Positions 56,623 to 64,000 of a stretch of DNA of 64,000 bases are shown here, one piece after another. Origin of the DNA: DATKUK01 sp035530655 (GTDB lineage: Bacteria; Planctomycetota; Phycisphaerae; UBA1845; DATKUK01). The notes under the pieces were generated by a model. The model was not told the DNA's origin. It ran no database searches and saw only the letters and a program-made list of their open reading frames with translations. The DNA lies in NCBI GenBank assembly GCA_035530655.1, contig DATKUK010000122.1, positions 62,001 through 126,000 on the forward strand. The letters run 5' to 3'. Within the stretch, counting starts at the first letter, position 1; each line of letters begins with the position of its first letter. Made by a program: the position numbers and the translations under genes.

Positions 56623-58332
56623 TCAGGCTCGCCAGGTGCGAGCGGCCTTGTGCTTGTCTTGTCCCTGCTCGGCCAGCACGTAGTCGCTGTCTACCGCCAT
56701 GACCTCGGTGTAGCGTATCGAATAATGGCGGCGTCCCTGCTGAAGCAAGCTATCGCTGAGTTGCCGATCCTGTTCGAGTATCGCGGCGCTATGGCGATCC
56801 CATTGGTCGGCGTCCATCGCGTCCACTTCGTCGACCAGCCGTCGATACTCGGCCGATGCCGGTTGGTCGAGCAGCGCATTGACCCGCCAATGAAACGTGC
56901 GCTGGAGCTTGCGGATGAGCAGATCGGTGGGCGGATCGAACCGAAGGCAACTGGCCACGAAGTAGTTGTCCAGCGCGCGCATGCGTCGGTAATCGATCAA
57001 GTTACCTAGTTGACATATGGTATGGCTTTTTGTTCCGGGGAAGGGAAAGAAGATGGCCCATCGCATGCGGCCGGGCCGGATGCGTGCACAGAGTTCTATC
57101 GTTTCATGCATCATTTGAGGGGTTTCATAGGGCAGGCCGAACATGACGAACGCCGACGTGTGCAGTCCGTGCTTGTGGCAGAGCTCGAAGGCCCAGGCGA
57201 TCTTCTCGTTGGACATATGGCGATCGAGCACCGCTCGGCGGAGGCGGTCGGACCCGCTCTCCAACCCAAATTTGACGATTCTGCACGGCGCGTTGGCCAG
57301 GGCCTGTGCAACGGCCTCACTGAAGCTTTGCACGTGGGCGTTAATGACGAAGGGCAGGTCGATGCCGGCGTGAGTGTACCGCCTCAGCAAGTCGATGCAG
57401 TATTCCTGATCGAGGGTAAACAGGTCGTCATCAAAGATGATGGTCGTGATTTCGGGATGTTTTTCGCGGAGTCGCTGGATCTGTCGGATCACGGTATCGG
57501 CAGCATAATGTCGCAGATAGGCCTTGCGGGGTTGGCCGCCTTCGCGATAGTATCGGTCGCACATTTCGCGGTTGAAGCAGTAGGAGCACCGGTAGGGGCA
57601 GCCTCGGGAGGTGAGAACTGACTGCCAGCCGTTCTTGCGGGCCAGGAGGGTGCGAAGGTCGAAGATTTCATAATGCTTTTCGGGCAGCGTATCGAGTGGC
57701 GGATAGCGTCCCAGCGGGTTGTCCTTGTAGCGGCCGTCGGGCAATCGGACGGAGAAATTGGGTACGTCGAGGGCGGCGCGGTCGCCGGCGGCGAGGTGAT
57801 CGGCCAGTTCGGGCAGGGCTTCGTCGCACTCGCCAATGCCGATGAAGTCCCACAGTCGCTCGTTCTTGACCTGCTGGGTGCACATCATCGTGTGGACGCC
57901 CCCAATGGCCAGGGGCAGGGCAGGCATAGCACGATTGATTGCCCGGGCAAGTCGAACGGCGTAGGCGTATTGCTGGGTCATGACGCTGAACGCAACCAGA
58001 TCCGGGTCGAGCCGGCGTACCTGCTCGACCACCTGTTCGTCGGTGGGGACGGGGCCGAGGGCCTCATTGAGGTTGATCAATCCCGTCTGGTGGCCGCGGG
58101 CCTGCAGGCAGCCAGACAGGGCGGCGATGCCGTGATTGAACCCCTCTTCGGCGTTGAGGTTGGGGTAGACGAACAGCACGCGCATCGCTGCGTTGGTCTG
58201 CCGCATAGGCGGCTGCCGTGCGGCGGGCTCGGCAGAACGGGAGGTGGCTGACCCGCTGGCTGCGGCAGGGGTCTTGTGCCGCGTAGGGTGCTTGGCGGCA
58301 TCGCGGGATCGGTGGCTGTGAGGGCTGCTCAT
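56623..58332 (-). CDS. B12-binding radical SAM protein
   Basis: This protein of about 569 residues has an Arg/Ser/Ala-rich N-terminus (about 50 residues), then a B12-binding-like domain 'MRVLFVYPNLNAEEGFNHGIAALSGCLQARGHQTGLINLNE' to 'LPLAIGGVHTMM'. The radical SAM core has the 4Fe-4S motif 'SRGCPYRCSYCFN' (Cys at about 245, 249, 252). 'EITTIIFDDDLFTLDQEYCIDLLRRY', 'KFGLESGSDRLRRAVL' and 'FVMFGLPYETPQMMHETIELCARI' complete the barrel. The ATG before 'MSSPHSHRS' was used; a shorter start at 58185 is equally plausible. Such proteins methylate or rearrange lipids, hopanoids, cofactors or peptides; the substrate is unknown. Confidence 0.9.
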   Translation of the reverse strand: MSSPHSHRSRDAAKHPTRHKTPAAASGSATSRSAEPAARQPPMRQTNAAMRVLFVYPNLNAEEGFNHGIAALSGCLQARGHQTGLINLNEALGPVPTDEQVVEQVRRLDPDLVAFSVMTQQYAYAVRLARAINRAMPALPLAIGGVHTMMCTQQVKNERLWDFIGIGECDEALPELADHLAAGDRAALDVPNFSVRLPDGRYKDNPLGRYPPLDTLPEKHYEIFDLRTLLARKNGWQSVLTSRGCPYRCSYCFNREMCDRYYREGGQPRKAYLRHYAADTVIRQIQRLREKHPEITTIIFDDDLFTLDQEYCIDLLRRYTHAGIDLPFVINAHVQSFSEAVAQALANAPCRIVKFGLESGSDRLRRAVLDRHMSNEKIAWAFELCHKHGLHTSAFVMFGLPYETPQMMHETIELCARIRPGRMRWAIFFPFPGTKSHTICQLGNLIDYRRMRALDNYFVASCLRFDPPTDLLIRKLQRTFHWRVNALLDQPASAEYRRLVDEVDAMDADQWDRHSAAILEQDRQLSDSLLQQGRRHYSIRYTEVMAVDSDYVLAEQGQDKHKAARTWRA

Positions 58333-58387
58333 CTGGCGAACTCTGGCTAGGCGCAGATTGTACCACGCCGGATGGGCGGGGCGCATA

Positions 58388-59497
58388 TCACGGGACAGGC
58401 TGCTCGGCGAGGCGTTTTTGGATCGACTTTTGGCGTTGTGCCTGAAACCACTGTCGCAGCAGCTTTTCGGACGGCTTGCCGCGAGGGGTGTAGTTGTAGC
58501 AGTTTGGCCCGCCTCCGTAACTGGTCCACTCCCACCACGTCACGCCGCCAACAGCCGGTTCGTCTTGCCACACTCGCATGAACGCTTCGTAGCAGTTCTG
58601 CTGTTCCTCCATGCCGGCGGACGTGGCCGTCTGCTTGTGGTAGTAGTTCCACGGTTCCACCGAACACCCTTCCTGGCTGCACCAGCCGACTTCGGTGAAG
58701 AGGATCGGACGATCAACGGTGGCTTGCCAAGCAAGGATCTCCTGCTTGATGGGCAGCCAGTTTTCGACGAGCTGTTCGACCGTGGGGGCGGGCTTGTCTG
58801 ACAACTTGTGGTACGTCGTCATACCGATGAGGTCGAGTTTGTCCCAGAACTGGATCTTGTGGTAGTGGTCCCAGTTGGCCGAGTAGCCAAGCAGGCCGTC
58901 GTACCGCTGGCGAACCTGGTCGATGGTCTTGATCCATTGGTCGGTGAACTTTTCGGTGCTGACCAACTCCGACCCGATCAGCAGGGCCTCCGCGCGATTC
59001 TCGGCTGCGATATCCGCGAAGTGGTTCAGGAAAGCCCGGTACTGCTCGAACCACTGGTCCCAACTGGATGGCTGAATTTGGCCACGCCATTCGTTGCCGC
59101 GTGGCTCGCTGAACAGCACGATGGGCATGAGGATCACGCGCAGCCCGCTTTGTCGGGCAATGGCGAACAGTTCGCGCCACTGTTTGGGGGTGGGCGTTTT
59201 CCTCTGGTCGATGTAAATGACGCCGGACGCGCCATTCTCCATGTATCCGGCCGTCCCGAGGGTCAGGGTGTCCGCGCCCAGTTCGGCTACCTCGTCGATG
59301 AGGGGTCCGAAGCGTTGGACGGGAGCGTCACCGGTGTCGATCTGGATGGCCAGTCCGTAGAAGGGCTTGTCGGCGGCCTGTTTGGCGTGAGGGGGTGCTA
59401 CGGGGCGTGGCCCACTCTCGGTCGGGGGCACCGAATGGCTTAGCCAGACGCATGTGGTGACAGCGATCAGAAGGACAATGACTCGCACGGCATTCAT
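58388..59497 (-). CDS. Exported glycoside hydrolase-like TIM barrel (GH113-like)
   Basis: This 369-residue protein has a signal or anchor segment 'MNAVRVIVLLIAVTTCVWLSHS' and a barrel from about residue 45: 'FYGLAIQIDTGDAPVQRFGPLIDEVAELGADTLTLGTAGYMEN', 'LRVILMPIVLFSEPRGNEWRG', 'FADIAAENRAEALLIGSELVSTEKFTDQW'. The Glu of 'IGSEL' is the likely acid/base. 'LGYSANWDHY' and 'RPILFTEVGWCSQEG' follow (nucleophile Glu). This arrangement matches GH113 mannanase-like and related barrels. ATG 59497 was chosen to place the signal peptide first; an upstream in-frame start adds 22 residues without sense. It is followed 55 bases later by the radical SAM gene. Confidence 0.82.
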   Translation of the reverse strand: MNAVRVIVLLIAVTTCVWLSHSVPPTESGPRPVAPPHAKQAADKPFYGLAIQIDTGDAPVQRFGPLIDEVAELGADTLTLGTAGYMENGASGVIYIDQRKTPTPKQWRELFAIARQSGLRVILMPIVLFSEPRGNEWRGQIQPSSWDQWFEQYRAFLNHFADIAAENRAEALLIGSELVSTEKFTDQWIKTIDQVRQRYDGLLGYSANWDHYHKIQFWDKLDLIGMTTYHKLSDKPAPTVEQLVENWLPIKQEILAWQATVDRPILFTEVGWCSQEGCSVEPWNYYHKQTATSAGMEEQQNCYEAFMRVWQDEPAVGGVTWWEWTSYGGGPNCYNYTPRGKPSEKLLRQWFQAQRQKSIQKRLAEQPVP

Positions 59498-59755
59498 TTC
59501 TGTCGGGCTTGGGTGTCCGCAGGGACTGCTTCGCGCAGCCCGGCATACCCGTTGTTTGCTCAATATCGTCTACACCCGTCTCGGCGCCAAGTTGCTTTGC
59601 CGATCGTGCGGCCGCGGCTTCGGGCGAGGAGGCGACTTGCCCCTGTTGGCCGTCTGCCTGTCCCGGAGCCGCATTCCGGCCTTGGCGGGCTGATTGTAGG
59701 CACGACGCTCCTGGCCTGCCAGCGGACGTGCGAGAGGGCTTGTCCGGCGGTCCGG
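59498..59755. other. Divergent intergenic region before dnaJ, no gene seen
   Basis: Upstream of both the GH113-like gene and the dnaJ gene lies GC-rich DNA without a supported frame. Short frames on the plus strand lack ribosome sites and family signs. The dnaJ promoter is at its right edge (next entry). Confidence 0.5.
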
Positions 59756-59785
59756 TTTACACGTAAGCCGCGACCGTCTTAGAAT
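59756..59785 (+). promoter_or_regulatory. Candidate promoter of the dnaJ-like gene
   Basis: TTTACA (59756-59761) and TAGAAT (59780-59785) match the sigma70 consensus at five of six positions each, with an 18-base spacer. Transcription would begin near 59792, close to GGGAAG (59791-59796), and the gene starts at 59805. No CIRCE-like inverted repeat was found. Confidence 0.5.
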
Positions 59786-59804
59786 ACAAAGGGAAGCGAT
59801 CTGT

Positions 59805-60788
59805 GTGGTTCTTATGCCGCAGGACTACTACAAGATTTTGGGCGTCGGTCGTGGGGCCAGCGAGGACCAGATCAAGCGCGCCTATCGGCGGATGGCCAAG
59901 CAATACCATCCGGACCGCAACAAGGGCGACAAGACCGCGGCTGAGAGCTTCAAGCAGGTTCGCGAGGCCTACGAGGTCCTCAGCGATCGGGATAAGCGGG
60001 CGATGTACGACCGCTTCGGGCGCGTGGATGTGGGCGCGGGCGCGGCTCCAGGCGGCGGCCGGACGTATCGCTGGAGCGGTACCGGCGGGCCGGGGGGCGT
60101 GGAGTTCGACATCGGGGATCTGGAGGATCTGTTCGGACAGGGGGCGGGGGGCCATTCGAGCGTGGCGGATGTGTTCGAGGGTTTCTTTCGCACCGGTGAG
60201 CGGGGTTCGCAAGGGGCTCGGCGCAGGCGGTACGCCGAGGCCCGCGGCGCGGACGTTGAGCACGAAGTCCAGCTCTCATTCGAGCAAGCCATTCATGGCA
60301 CGGTGCTGCAATTGACGCGCACGGGCCCGGAGGGCGATCAGACTATTCAAGCGAGGATTCCACCGGGAGTGGGCGACGGGCAGCGCATCCGGTTACGGGG
60401 CAAGGGGCAGCCGGGACTAGGCGGCGGTCCCCCAGGAGATTTGTATATTATATGTCGTGTTCGGCCGCACCGCTATTTCCGGCGAGAGGGCAGTGACATC
60501 TACTTGGATGTTCCCATCGCCGTCGACGAGGCGGCTTTGGGGGCCAAGGTTACAATTCCCACGATCGATGGCCCGACTACCGTTACCGTGCCGCCAGGCA
60601 CGTCCGGCGGGACCAAGCTGCGTCTGAAGGGTAAGGGCGTGCGTCATGCCAAGACCGGGCAGCGCGGCGACCAGTACGCCGTGGTGAAGATCGTGCTGCC
60701 CAAGCAGCTTACCGAGCAGCAGCGGGAACTTTTCGAGCAGCTACGCAAAACGCTGGCGAAAAACCCGCGGCAGGGGTTGGAATGGTGA
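59805..60788 (+). CDS. DnaJ-type co-chaperone without zinc finger (CbpA/DnaJ class B)
   Basis: This 327-residue Hsp40 has a J domain at residues 5-70: 'DYYKILGVGRGASEDQIKRAYRRMAKQYHPDRNKG' with intact HPD, then 'REAYEVLSDRDKRAMYDRFG'. A Gly-rich linker (about 75-145) leads to two substrate-binding beta domains, 'EVQLSFEQAIHGTVLQL' to 'IQARIPPGVGDGQRIRLRGKGQPG' and 'DVPIAVDEAALGAKVTIPTIDGPTTVTVPPGTSGGTKLRLKGKGV'. The four CxxCxGxG zinc motifs of class A DnaJ are absent. It stimulates DnaK. GTG 59805 is eight bases after GGGAAG; ATG 59814 is the alternative. dnaK and grpE are not in the window. Confidence 0.94.
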   Translation: MVLMPQDYYKILGVGRGASEDQIKRAYRRMAKQYHPDRNKGDKTAAESFKQVREAYEVLSDRDKRAMYDRFGRVDVGAGAAPGGGRTYRWSGTGGPGGVEFDIGDLEDLFGQGAGGHSSVADVFEGFFRTGERGSQGARRRRYAEARGADVEHEVQLSFEQAIHGTVLQLTRTGPEGDQTIQARIPPGVGDGQRIRLRGKGQPGLGGGPPGDLYIICRVRPHRYFRREGSDIYLDVPIAVDEAALGAKVTIPTIDGPTTVTVPPGTSGGTKLRLKGKGVRHAKTGQRGDQYAVVKIVLPKQLTEQQRELFEQLRKTLAKNPRQGLEW

Positions 60789-61165
60789 ACAGCGAGGATG
60801 TAGTGGCGCAGCCAGAGCGAATGAAACAACGGATCGGGGTGATCCTTCTGCTGGTGGGGCTGGGGTTGCTGGTTGCCAGCGTGCTTATTGTGATTCATCG
60901 CGGCACCCAGAGTCCCGAGGTCCTGCCGGTTGTCTCGGCCGACGTGCAGGCGGCGACATCTCACCTGCGCCTGCTGCTGGTGGCGTTGGTGTTTCTGCTG
61001 GTCATCCTGGTGTTGACTCTGTTGGGAGTGGTGGTGACCGTGGGGTGGAGCAGGCGCTTCCGCGAGTCGATGCGCACCGGCCCGAGCAGACCGACGGCTA
61101 CCGACGACGTGTGGCGAATGCACCGTCTTGCCGAAGACGAGCCCGAGACCAAGCAGAATGATTGA
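60782..61165 (+). CDS. Small membrane protein with two transmembrane helices, unknown
   Basis: This 127-residue protein starts 7 bases before the dnaJ stop. It has two hydrophobic segments, about 18-38 ('IGVILLLVGLGLLVASVLIVI') and 63-88 ('LRLLLVALVFLLVILVLTLLGVVVTV'), connected by a short polar loop. A basic and acidic cytoplasmic tail ends '...MHRLAEDEPETKQND'. No known motif was recognised. The overlap with dnaJ suggests coupled translation; a partner role with the chaperone or the following SDR cannot be shown. Confidence 0.75.
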   Translation: MVNSEDVVAQPERMKQRIGVILLLVGLGLLVASVLIVIHRGTQSPEVLPVVSADVQAATSHLRLLLVALVFLLVILVLTLLGVVVTVGWSRRFRESMRTGPSRPTATDDVWRMHRLAEDEPETKQND

Positions 61166-61184
61166 CTGACCGGTTCTGTGGAGC

Positions 61185-61928
61185 GTGCAGCGGACGGTGG
61201 GTGCGTGCGTGGCGCTGGTGACGGGTGCGGGCAGTCTGGTGGGGCGGTGCATCAGCCTGCGCCTGGCGCGGGCGGGGCTTGACGTGGCCGTTCACTTCCA
61301 TCGCTCCACGGAACAGGCGGAGACTTTGGCCAGGCAGGTAACAGCCCAGAACAGGCGGGCTGAGCTTTTCTCGGCCGACTTGAACGAACTTCGCGAGGTT
61401 GATGGCCTGGTTGAGGTGGTCGTCAGGTCCATGGGGCGGGTCGATGTGCTGGTGAATAATGCAGCCGTCTTTGAGCCGGATGTGCCGACGGAGGTCGAGC
61501 CGGACCTATGGGATCGGACGATGCGAGTGAATGTCCGATCGCCAGCGATTCTTTCAGATGCTCTGTTTCGGCATGTTCGGGCGAGAAGCGGCGGCGGCAA
61601 GATCGTGAATATCTGTGACATTGCGGCGATGCGGCCATGGCGCGGGTATCAGGCGTATAGCGCATCAAAGGCTGCTCTGCTGGCGCTGACGCGCGCGACT
61701 GCCCGAACCATGGCGCCGCACGTGCAAGTCAACGCCGTCTCGCCAGGCATCGTGGAGGGGTCGGCCGGGCTCGATCCGGACCAGCTTCAGCGCGTGGTGG
61801 GTCGGATTCCACTTGGGCGACTCGCCCGTCCGGCGGACGTGGCCGAAGCCCTACTCTTCTTCGTCAGTGCCAGCGACTACATCACCGGGCAGGTTCTCTG
61901 CGTCGACGGCGGCCGAAGCATCGCTTGA
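61185..61928 (+). CDS. SDR, pteridine reductase / FolM-like
   Basis: This 247-residue SDR has NADP motif 'LVTGAGSLVGRCISLRLARAG' (11-31), 'HFHRSTEQAE' with Arg for NADPH preference, and 'LVNNAAVFEPD'. In the catalytic strand 'IVNICDIAAMRPWRGYQAYSASKAAL', Asp145 replaces the usual Ser, and Tyr158/Lys162 follow. Asp at this place with 'RP..GY..YS.SKAAL' is the mark of pteridine reductase PTR1 and FolM (dihydromonapterin reductase). It probably reduces dihydro- to tetrahydropterin or folate. The GTG start at 61185 has only a close GGAG. It follows the small membrane gene by 19 bases. Confidence 0.82.
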   Translation: MQRTVGACVALVTGAGSLVGRCISLRLARAGLDVAVHFHRSTEQAETLARQVTAQNRRAELFSADLNELREVDGLVEVVVRSMGRVDVLVNNAAVFEPDVPTEVEPDLWDRTMRVNVRSPAILSDALFRHVRARSGGGKIVNICDIAAMRPWRGYQAYSASKAALLALTRATARTMAPHVQVNAVSPGIVEGSAGLDPDQLQRVVGRIPLGRLARPADVAEALLFFVSASDYITGQVLCVDGGRSIA

Positions 61929-62024
61929 CCGTTGGCGATGGCCGGGCTGCGGCGGAGTGACTGTTTGCCTCGCCTTTGAAGCGACGAGGGGCAAGTCTAT
62001 ACTCCGTCGCGAAGGAGTATCAGG

Positions 62025-64000
62025 ATGAGTACATCTGTGCGATATCCCCTTTTCTGTCAGATCGGTTTTGAGCAGTCGGCCCGATGCGTACTTTCGCATC
62101 GGCGTGTGGACCGGGCGCTGGGGGCGCTGGCGGAGTTGGGGCATGGCTCGGGCGGCGCCCTGCCGACCGTTCCGCCGGATGTTCCGGAGCTTTCGGATCT
62201 GTACGCCGAGCCCGGGCCATGGGCAGGCTTGGCCGTCGCCGATCGCACGGTGGCGGCTGTCGCGGGGCTCTTTGCCGACGGTGCCGATGCAGCCGCCTGG
62301 AAGGGGGTCGTGGATCATCTCCAGCACTTGCTGCACTGTGGCAAGCCGCATGTGACGGCTGCGAACGCCGCAGGGGGCGCCGTTCTACTAGCCGCGGCGT
62401 GTGTGCTGCCCGATCACCCGTGGGCGCCCGTTTGGGCCATGGCGGGCAGCCTTCGATTGACCGCGTGGCTCGACGCCCATCCTGGCCAGGTTGATGAAGC
62501 GGTTCAGCGCGGTGCAGGGCTGGCGATGGAGGTGCTTTCGGCGCTGGCGGATGTGGCGCCTGCGTTGCCCGAAGGCGCGTTTCGCGTGCTGGCTTCGGGC
62601 GCCGGACGTCGCGCGGAGCCGGCTGTGGGTACGTACGCCATGCACCCATCGGATGAGCAGTTGGCCCACCTGTTGACGTGCCCGCCGGATGTGGCTGTGG
62701 AGGCGTTTGCCGAACGGATCCGTCTTCTGAAGCGGGACCGACGGATACACGATCTGTTCGACGAGCAGGGCCCACCCGATCGGGTGGAGTTGGAGGAGAT
62801 GTGCCGCAATGTACTGACCCTGCGGGCGCACATGCACGTCAAGCATGACTACGGCCGCCAGATCGATTGGGCCACAGTCCTGAACGATGACATTGAGTCG
62901 AACGTTTCACTGAACCATCACTTGCACATTGCGGTTTTGGCACGCGGATACTCGGCCTATGGCGATGCGCGTTACGCCGAGCATGCGGTAAGAATGCTGC
63001 GATCGTGGTTCGATCAGTCGCCGTGTCCGTCGGTCTGGGGGCAGTTGCAGTGGCGGACGCTGGAGGTGGGGGGGCGGCTGACGAGCGCGTGGCCTGTGAT
63101 CGCCATGGCCCTGATTGACTATGAGCCGTTCGTAAAGAGTTGCCTGACCGATCTGGTTCGCTGGACGGTGGCCAGCGCGAGGTATCTTTGTGCGTTTGCC
63201 GGCCCGTGGAACAACTGGCTTCAGGTCGAATGCGCGGGTGGACTGGCGGCGACTGCGCTCGTGCCGGAGTGGCGCGACGCGGAGTTGGCCAGGGCGATGT
63301 TCACACAGCGGCTGGCCTGGATCAATCGGCACATGTTTTTGCCCGACGGCATGCAGTCGGAGAATGCACCGCACTATCACGCGTTTCCCTGGTCGCGGCT
63401 GTATGTGGCGGCTGCGCTCGACGAGGCCCTGGGCAAGACCGTTTCGGGGGAGTATTGGGACTTTTTGGTGCGGGGCGCCGAACCGTTCTGGAAGCTGCGG
63501 ATGCCCGATGGGGCGCTGCCTTCGTTGTCCGACGCGAGCCCGCGTCACAACAGCGGCGACAGGTGGCTGCGAATCGTCGGGCATCAACGGCAATGCCCGC
63601 AGATGTTGGCCGTCCTCGAGCCGGAAGCCGCTGGCGATAGTCTGCCCGAGCCGTGCCAGCGGCTGCCGCATGCGGGCCTGACCGTGTTGCGCACCGGGTG
63701 GGGCCGGCGCGATGACTACGTGCTCTTTGATCATGGTTTCTTCGGGACGAATCACCAGCATGAGGACAAACTGACGTTTCTGTACGCATCGGGCGGGCGC
63801 TTGCTTGTCGGTGATGCGGGCATCTATCGGTATAGCAACGACGAGTGGGAGTACTACTTCCGAGGTGCGTGGGGGCACAACGCCGTAATGATCGACGGCA
63901 AGCAGCAGTGTCGCGTGATCGATCATCTCCGCGGGATCAACGAGCAGATACCCGATCCGGATGCCCGGCAAGAGATCCAGCCGGGGCGCTACGGCCTGCT
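62025..64000 (+). CDS. Heparinase II/III-like polysaccharide lyase (3' end outside window)
   Basis: This gene runs from ATG 62025 to the window edge with no stop; 658 codons are visible. After a start 'MSTSVRYPLFCQIGFEQ' and a helical region comes the alpha-toroid part with 'SNVSLNHHLHIAVLARGYSAYGDARYAEHAVRMLRSWFDQSP', 'WRTLEVGGRLTSAWPVI', 'FAGPWNNWLQVECAGG' and 'FLPDGMQSENAPHYHAFPW'. The beta-sheet domain begins 'DYVLFDHGFFGTNHQHEDKLTFLYASGGRLLVGDAG', whose 'HQHED' contains the catalytic or metal-binding His of the Hepar_II_III family, followed by 'GHNAVMIDGKQQ'. It probably cleaves uronic-acid polysaccharides. No signal peptide was seen at the chosen start. Confidence 0.88.
   Translation, partial: MSTSVRYPLFCQIGFEQSARCVLSHRRVDRALGALAELGHGSGGALPTVPPDVPELSDLYAEPGPWAGLAVADRTVAAVAGLFADGADAAAWKGVVDHLQHLLHCGKPHVTAANAAGGAVLLAAACVLPDHPWAPVWAMAGSLRLTAWLDAHPGQVDEAVQRGAGLAMEVLSALADVAPALPEGAFRVLASGAGRRAEPAVGTYAMHPSDEQLAHLLTCPPDVAVEAFAERIRLLKRDRRIHDLFDEQGPPDRVELEEMCRNVLTLRAHMHVKHDYGRQIDWATVLNDDIESNVSLNHHLHIAVLARGYSAYGDARYAEHAVRMLRSWFDQSPCPSVWGQLQWRTLEVGGRLTSAWPVIAMALIDYEPFVKSCLTDLVRWTVASARYLCAFAGPWNNWLQVECAGGLAATALVPEWRDAELARAMFTQRLAWINRHMFLPDGMQSENAPHYHAFPWSRLYVAAALDEALGKTVSGEYWDFLVRGAEPFWKLRMPDGALPSLSDASPRHNSGDRWLRIVGHQRQCPQMLAVLEPEAAGDSLPEPCQRLPHAGLTVLRTGWGRRDDYVLFDHGFFGTNHQHEDKLTFLYASGGRLLVGDAGIYRYSNDEWEYYFRGAWGHNAVMIDGKQQCRVIDHLRGINEQIPDPDARQEIQPGRYGL

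Noticed and set aside
59454..59766. Short plus-strand frames between the GH113-like gene and dnaJ
   Set aside because: Cys/Arg-rich, overlapping each other and the signal-peptide region of the opposite gene; no supporting signals.
1..64000. tRNA, rRNA, CRISPR array or prophage
   Set aside because: Reading for T-loop GGTTCGAAT-type motifs in cloverleaf context, spaced direct repeats and phage structural genes found none.

Overview
The window is high-GC, densely coded bacterial chromosome with frequent GTG/TTG starts and short gaps. The content suggests Planctomycetota, perhaps a Phycisphaerae-like lineage. The evidence is a PVC-type small basic protein (51471-51737), a secreted beta-propeller protein ending in a dockerin/EF-hand pair (52952-54439), and a division/cell-wall cluster that lacks ftsA and ftsZ at their usual place. 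This assignment rests on gene content only. No rRNA, tRNA, CRISPR array, prophage or intact insertion sequence was seen.

Layout. 1-2876 (+): end of an FtsX-type ABC permease, its ATPase, a VTT-like membrane protein and a LolA-like protein. 2983-4290 (-): Ca2+/Na+ antiporter and a degenerate thioredoxin-fold protein. 4568-7171 (+): a URO-D superfamily protein, a thiamine-binding-type protein and a fused siroheme decarboxylase AhbA-AhbB. 7221-16301: purB, an ECF sigma/anti-sigma pair, an SDR, murJ, a REC-GGDEF regulator, hpt, a PH-domain membrane protein and a broken MDR dehydrogenase.

16318-37327 is one uninterrupted 21-kb minus-strand run. Read in transcription order it holds a class I glutamine amidotransferase, a glycosyltransferase, mraZ, a small unknown gene, rsmH, a LysM protein, ftsL-like, ftsI, murE, murF, mraY, ftsW, murG, murC, murB, ddl, ftsQ-like, two Gly-rich polytopic membrane proteins and a Gfo/Idh/MocA oxidoreductase. 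MurD, FtsA and FtsZ are not in the cluster. Five GTGGG-like boxes spaced exactly 10 bp apart overlap a candidate promoter upstream of mraZ and look like an MraZ operator. MurE carries the DNPR motif of meso-DAP-adding enzymes. The cluster therefore encodes most of lipid II synthesis and a septal SEDS/PBP pair, without the Z-ring genes.

37541-50403: a REC-GGDEF-HD-GYP regulator, a TPR protein, purQ, a translationally coupled amidohydrolase pair (the second lacking metal ligands), a Nif3-GNAT fusion, a 116-bp MITE-like element at the stop codon of an NAD-sugar epimerase gene, tatD, yraN, and ffh-rpsP-trmD-rplS without rimM. 50602-64000: a SPOR-like membrane protein, the PVC small basic protein, an aminotransferase, the propeller/dockerin protein, a TMTC-like TPR membrane protein, a B12-binding radical SAM protein, a GH113-like secreted protein, a CbpA-type DnaJ with a small membrane protein, a pteridine-reductase-like SDR, and a heparinase II/III-like protein that runs off the window.
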